Source of the DNA: JAPPLB01 sp965208945
GTDB taxonomy: Bacteria; Acidobacteriota; Terriglobia; Bryobacterales; UBA6623
Length of the DNA stretch: 64,000 nucleotides
Assembly (NCBI GenBank): GCA_965208945.1
Contig: OZ242366.1
Span: 1,736,001 to 1,800,000, forward strand
Direction: 5' to 3'
Shown: positions 63,447 to 64,000 of the stretch, piece after piece
How positions within the stretch are numbered: position 1 is the stretch's first letter
Layout: each line of letters starts with the position of its first letter
Notes under the pieces: model-generated
Databases searched by the model: none
What the model saw: the letters and a program-made list of their open reading frames with translations, nothing else
What the model was told of the DNA's origin: nothing
Position numbers and translations under genes: made by a program

Positions 63447-64000
63447 AACTCGATTTCCTAACGAACTTCTGCACGCTGGGGCAGTCCTTAGGGATGAGAC
63501 CCTTGCGGCCGCCCGCCGACCACGTGACTTCGCCCACATAGATGTCACCGAAGCGATCGACCCAGATGTCGTGCGGCGCGTAGAATGCACCGGGTTCACA
63601 GGGGTCCTCGCCGCCGCCCCAACGATCGAGGACATTGCCGTCGAGGTCAAGCACGCTGACATATGCTCCGACGGGGTCGAGCGGTTCGACGCCGGGAAAC
63701 AACCCCACCCTCCAGCCGATCTCGGCCACGTAGATGCGGTCGTCCGGATCGATGAACACCTGGGCCGGGCGGCTCACTTGCGTCCACTCGGCGATGAAAG
63801 CCCCTTCGGGCTCAAAGAGTTGCAACCGGTCGTTCTCTCGATCTGCGACGTAGACGACTCCGCGGCTGTCGATCGCGATACCGTGGGGCAGGTTGAACTG
63901 ACCGGGGGCGTCACCGGGCTCGCCCCAGGAGGAAATCAACTCCTGCTGTGCCGAGAACTTGTGCACTCGGGCATTGCCATAGCCGTCGGTGACGTACATC
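63445..64000 (-). CDS. NHL-repeat beta-propeller protein (5' end outside window)
   Basis: The last about 185 residues of a larger protein. Repeats of the NHL kind are visible (GNARVHKFSAQQELISSWGE; GIAIDSRGVVYVADRENDRL; DPDDRIYVAEIGW; APHDIWVDRFGDIYVGEV), as in peptidylglycine alpha-amidating-lyase-like and other six-bladed propellers. No signal or start is seen because the gene enters from the right edge. Its TAG stop (63445-63447) is formed at the junction with repeat copy D. Function unresolved; exported relatives are common beside oxidoreductases. Confidence 0.82.
   Translation of the reverse strand, partial: MYVTDGYGNARVHKFSAQQELISSWGEPGDAPGQFNLPHGIAIDSRGVVYVADRENDRLQLFEPEGAFIAEWTQVSRPAQVFIDPDDRIYVAEIGWRVGLFPGVEPLDPVGAYVSVLDLDGNVLDRWGGGEDPCEPGAFYAPHDIWVDRFGDIYVGEVTWSAGGRKGLIPKDCPSVQKFVRKSS

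Overview
The window is 64 kb of GC-rich, gene-dense bacterial chromosome. Several traits fit a member of the Acidobacteriota, perhaps a Bryobacteraceae/Solibacter-like lineage: Tat-exported sulfatases, small secreted proteins with a carboxypeptidase-regulatory fold, a FecR/DUF6600-type protein with a Ser/Arg-rich tail, a multihaem-TPR cytochrome and a PBP1b-like UB2H domain. This assignment is inference; the window has no rRNA. No phage, integrase, complete insertion sequence or CRISPR array is visible.

Layout. Positions 1-9.0 kb hold a bifunctional penicillin-binding protein (cut by the window edge), proS, a membrane-bound spermidine-synthase-like protein, rpsU, mtaB, an Na+/alanine symporter and a GNAT enzyme. 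From 9.4 to 13.6 kb is a tight four-gene glycosyltransferase operon. From 14.2 to 18.9 kb come dprA, topA and a trpG/pabA amidotransferase. From 18.9 to 24.3 kb are a Tat-exported aldo/keto reductase, a Tat-exported TIM-barrel-like protein, a START-like secreted protein and a 2-oxoglutarate/Fe(II) oxygenase. An ECF sigma/anti-sigma/secreted-protein operon follows at 24.5-27.5 kb, then mutS2 with a Nudix gene, three small exported proteins and a first sulfatase (to 33.8 kb).

From 36.4 to 39.5 kb is a compact F420 operon (npdG-cofD-cofC-cofE) with overlapping start/stop codons. Next are a DMT exporter, accD-folC, plsC and initiator tRNA (39.6-43.7 kb). From 44.7 to 53.2 kb is a sulfatase/sialidase region: two intact sulfatases, a two-module sialidase-like protein and a seven-haem TPR cytochrome. 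Between them lie three decayed fragments (an N-acylglucosamine 2-epimerase N-terminus, a sulfatase and a second sialidase C-terminus). This looks like a glycan-foraging locus that has grown by duplication and is losing parts. From 53.7 kb to the end are a beta-lactamase-fold membrane protein, an SDR, two small membrane proteins, the FecR-type protein behind a near-consensus sigma-54 promoter, a sirtuin, tRNA-Gln(CUG), an ADP-ribosylglycohydrolase homologue that has lost its metal ligands, a CDP-alcohol phosphatidyltransferase and the 3' part of an NHL-repeat gene.

The most notable non-genic signal is a dispersed repeat of about 175-210 bp, present four times (8994-9174, 27594-27791, about 61341-61515, 63238-63446). 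The best copy has perfect 20-bp terminal inverted repeats and TA at most flanks. Two copies abut a gene so exactly that the junction supplies its TAG stop codon, and a third abuts a start codon. It behaves like a MITE-type element and deserves genome-wide follow-up.
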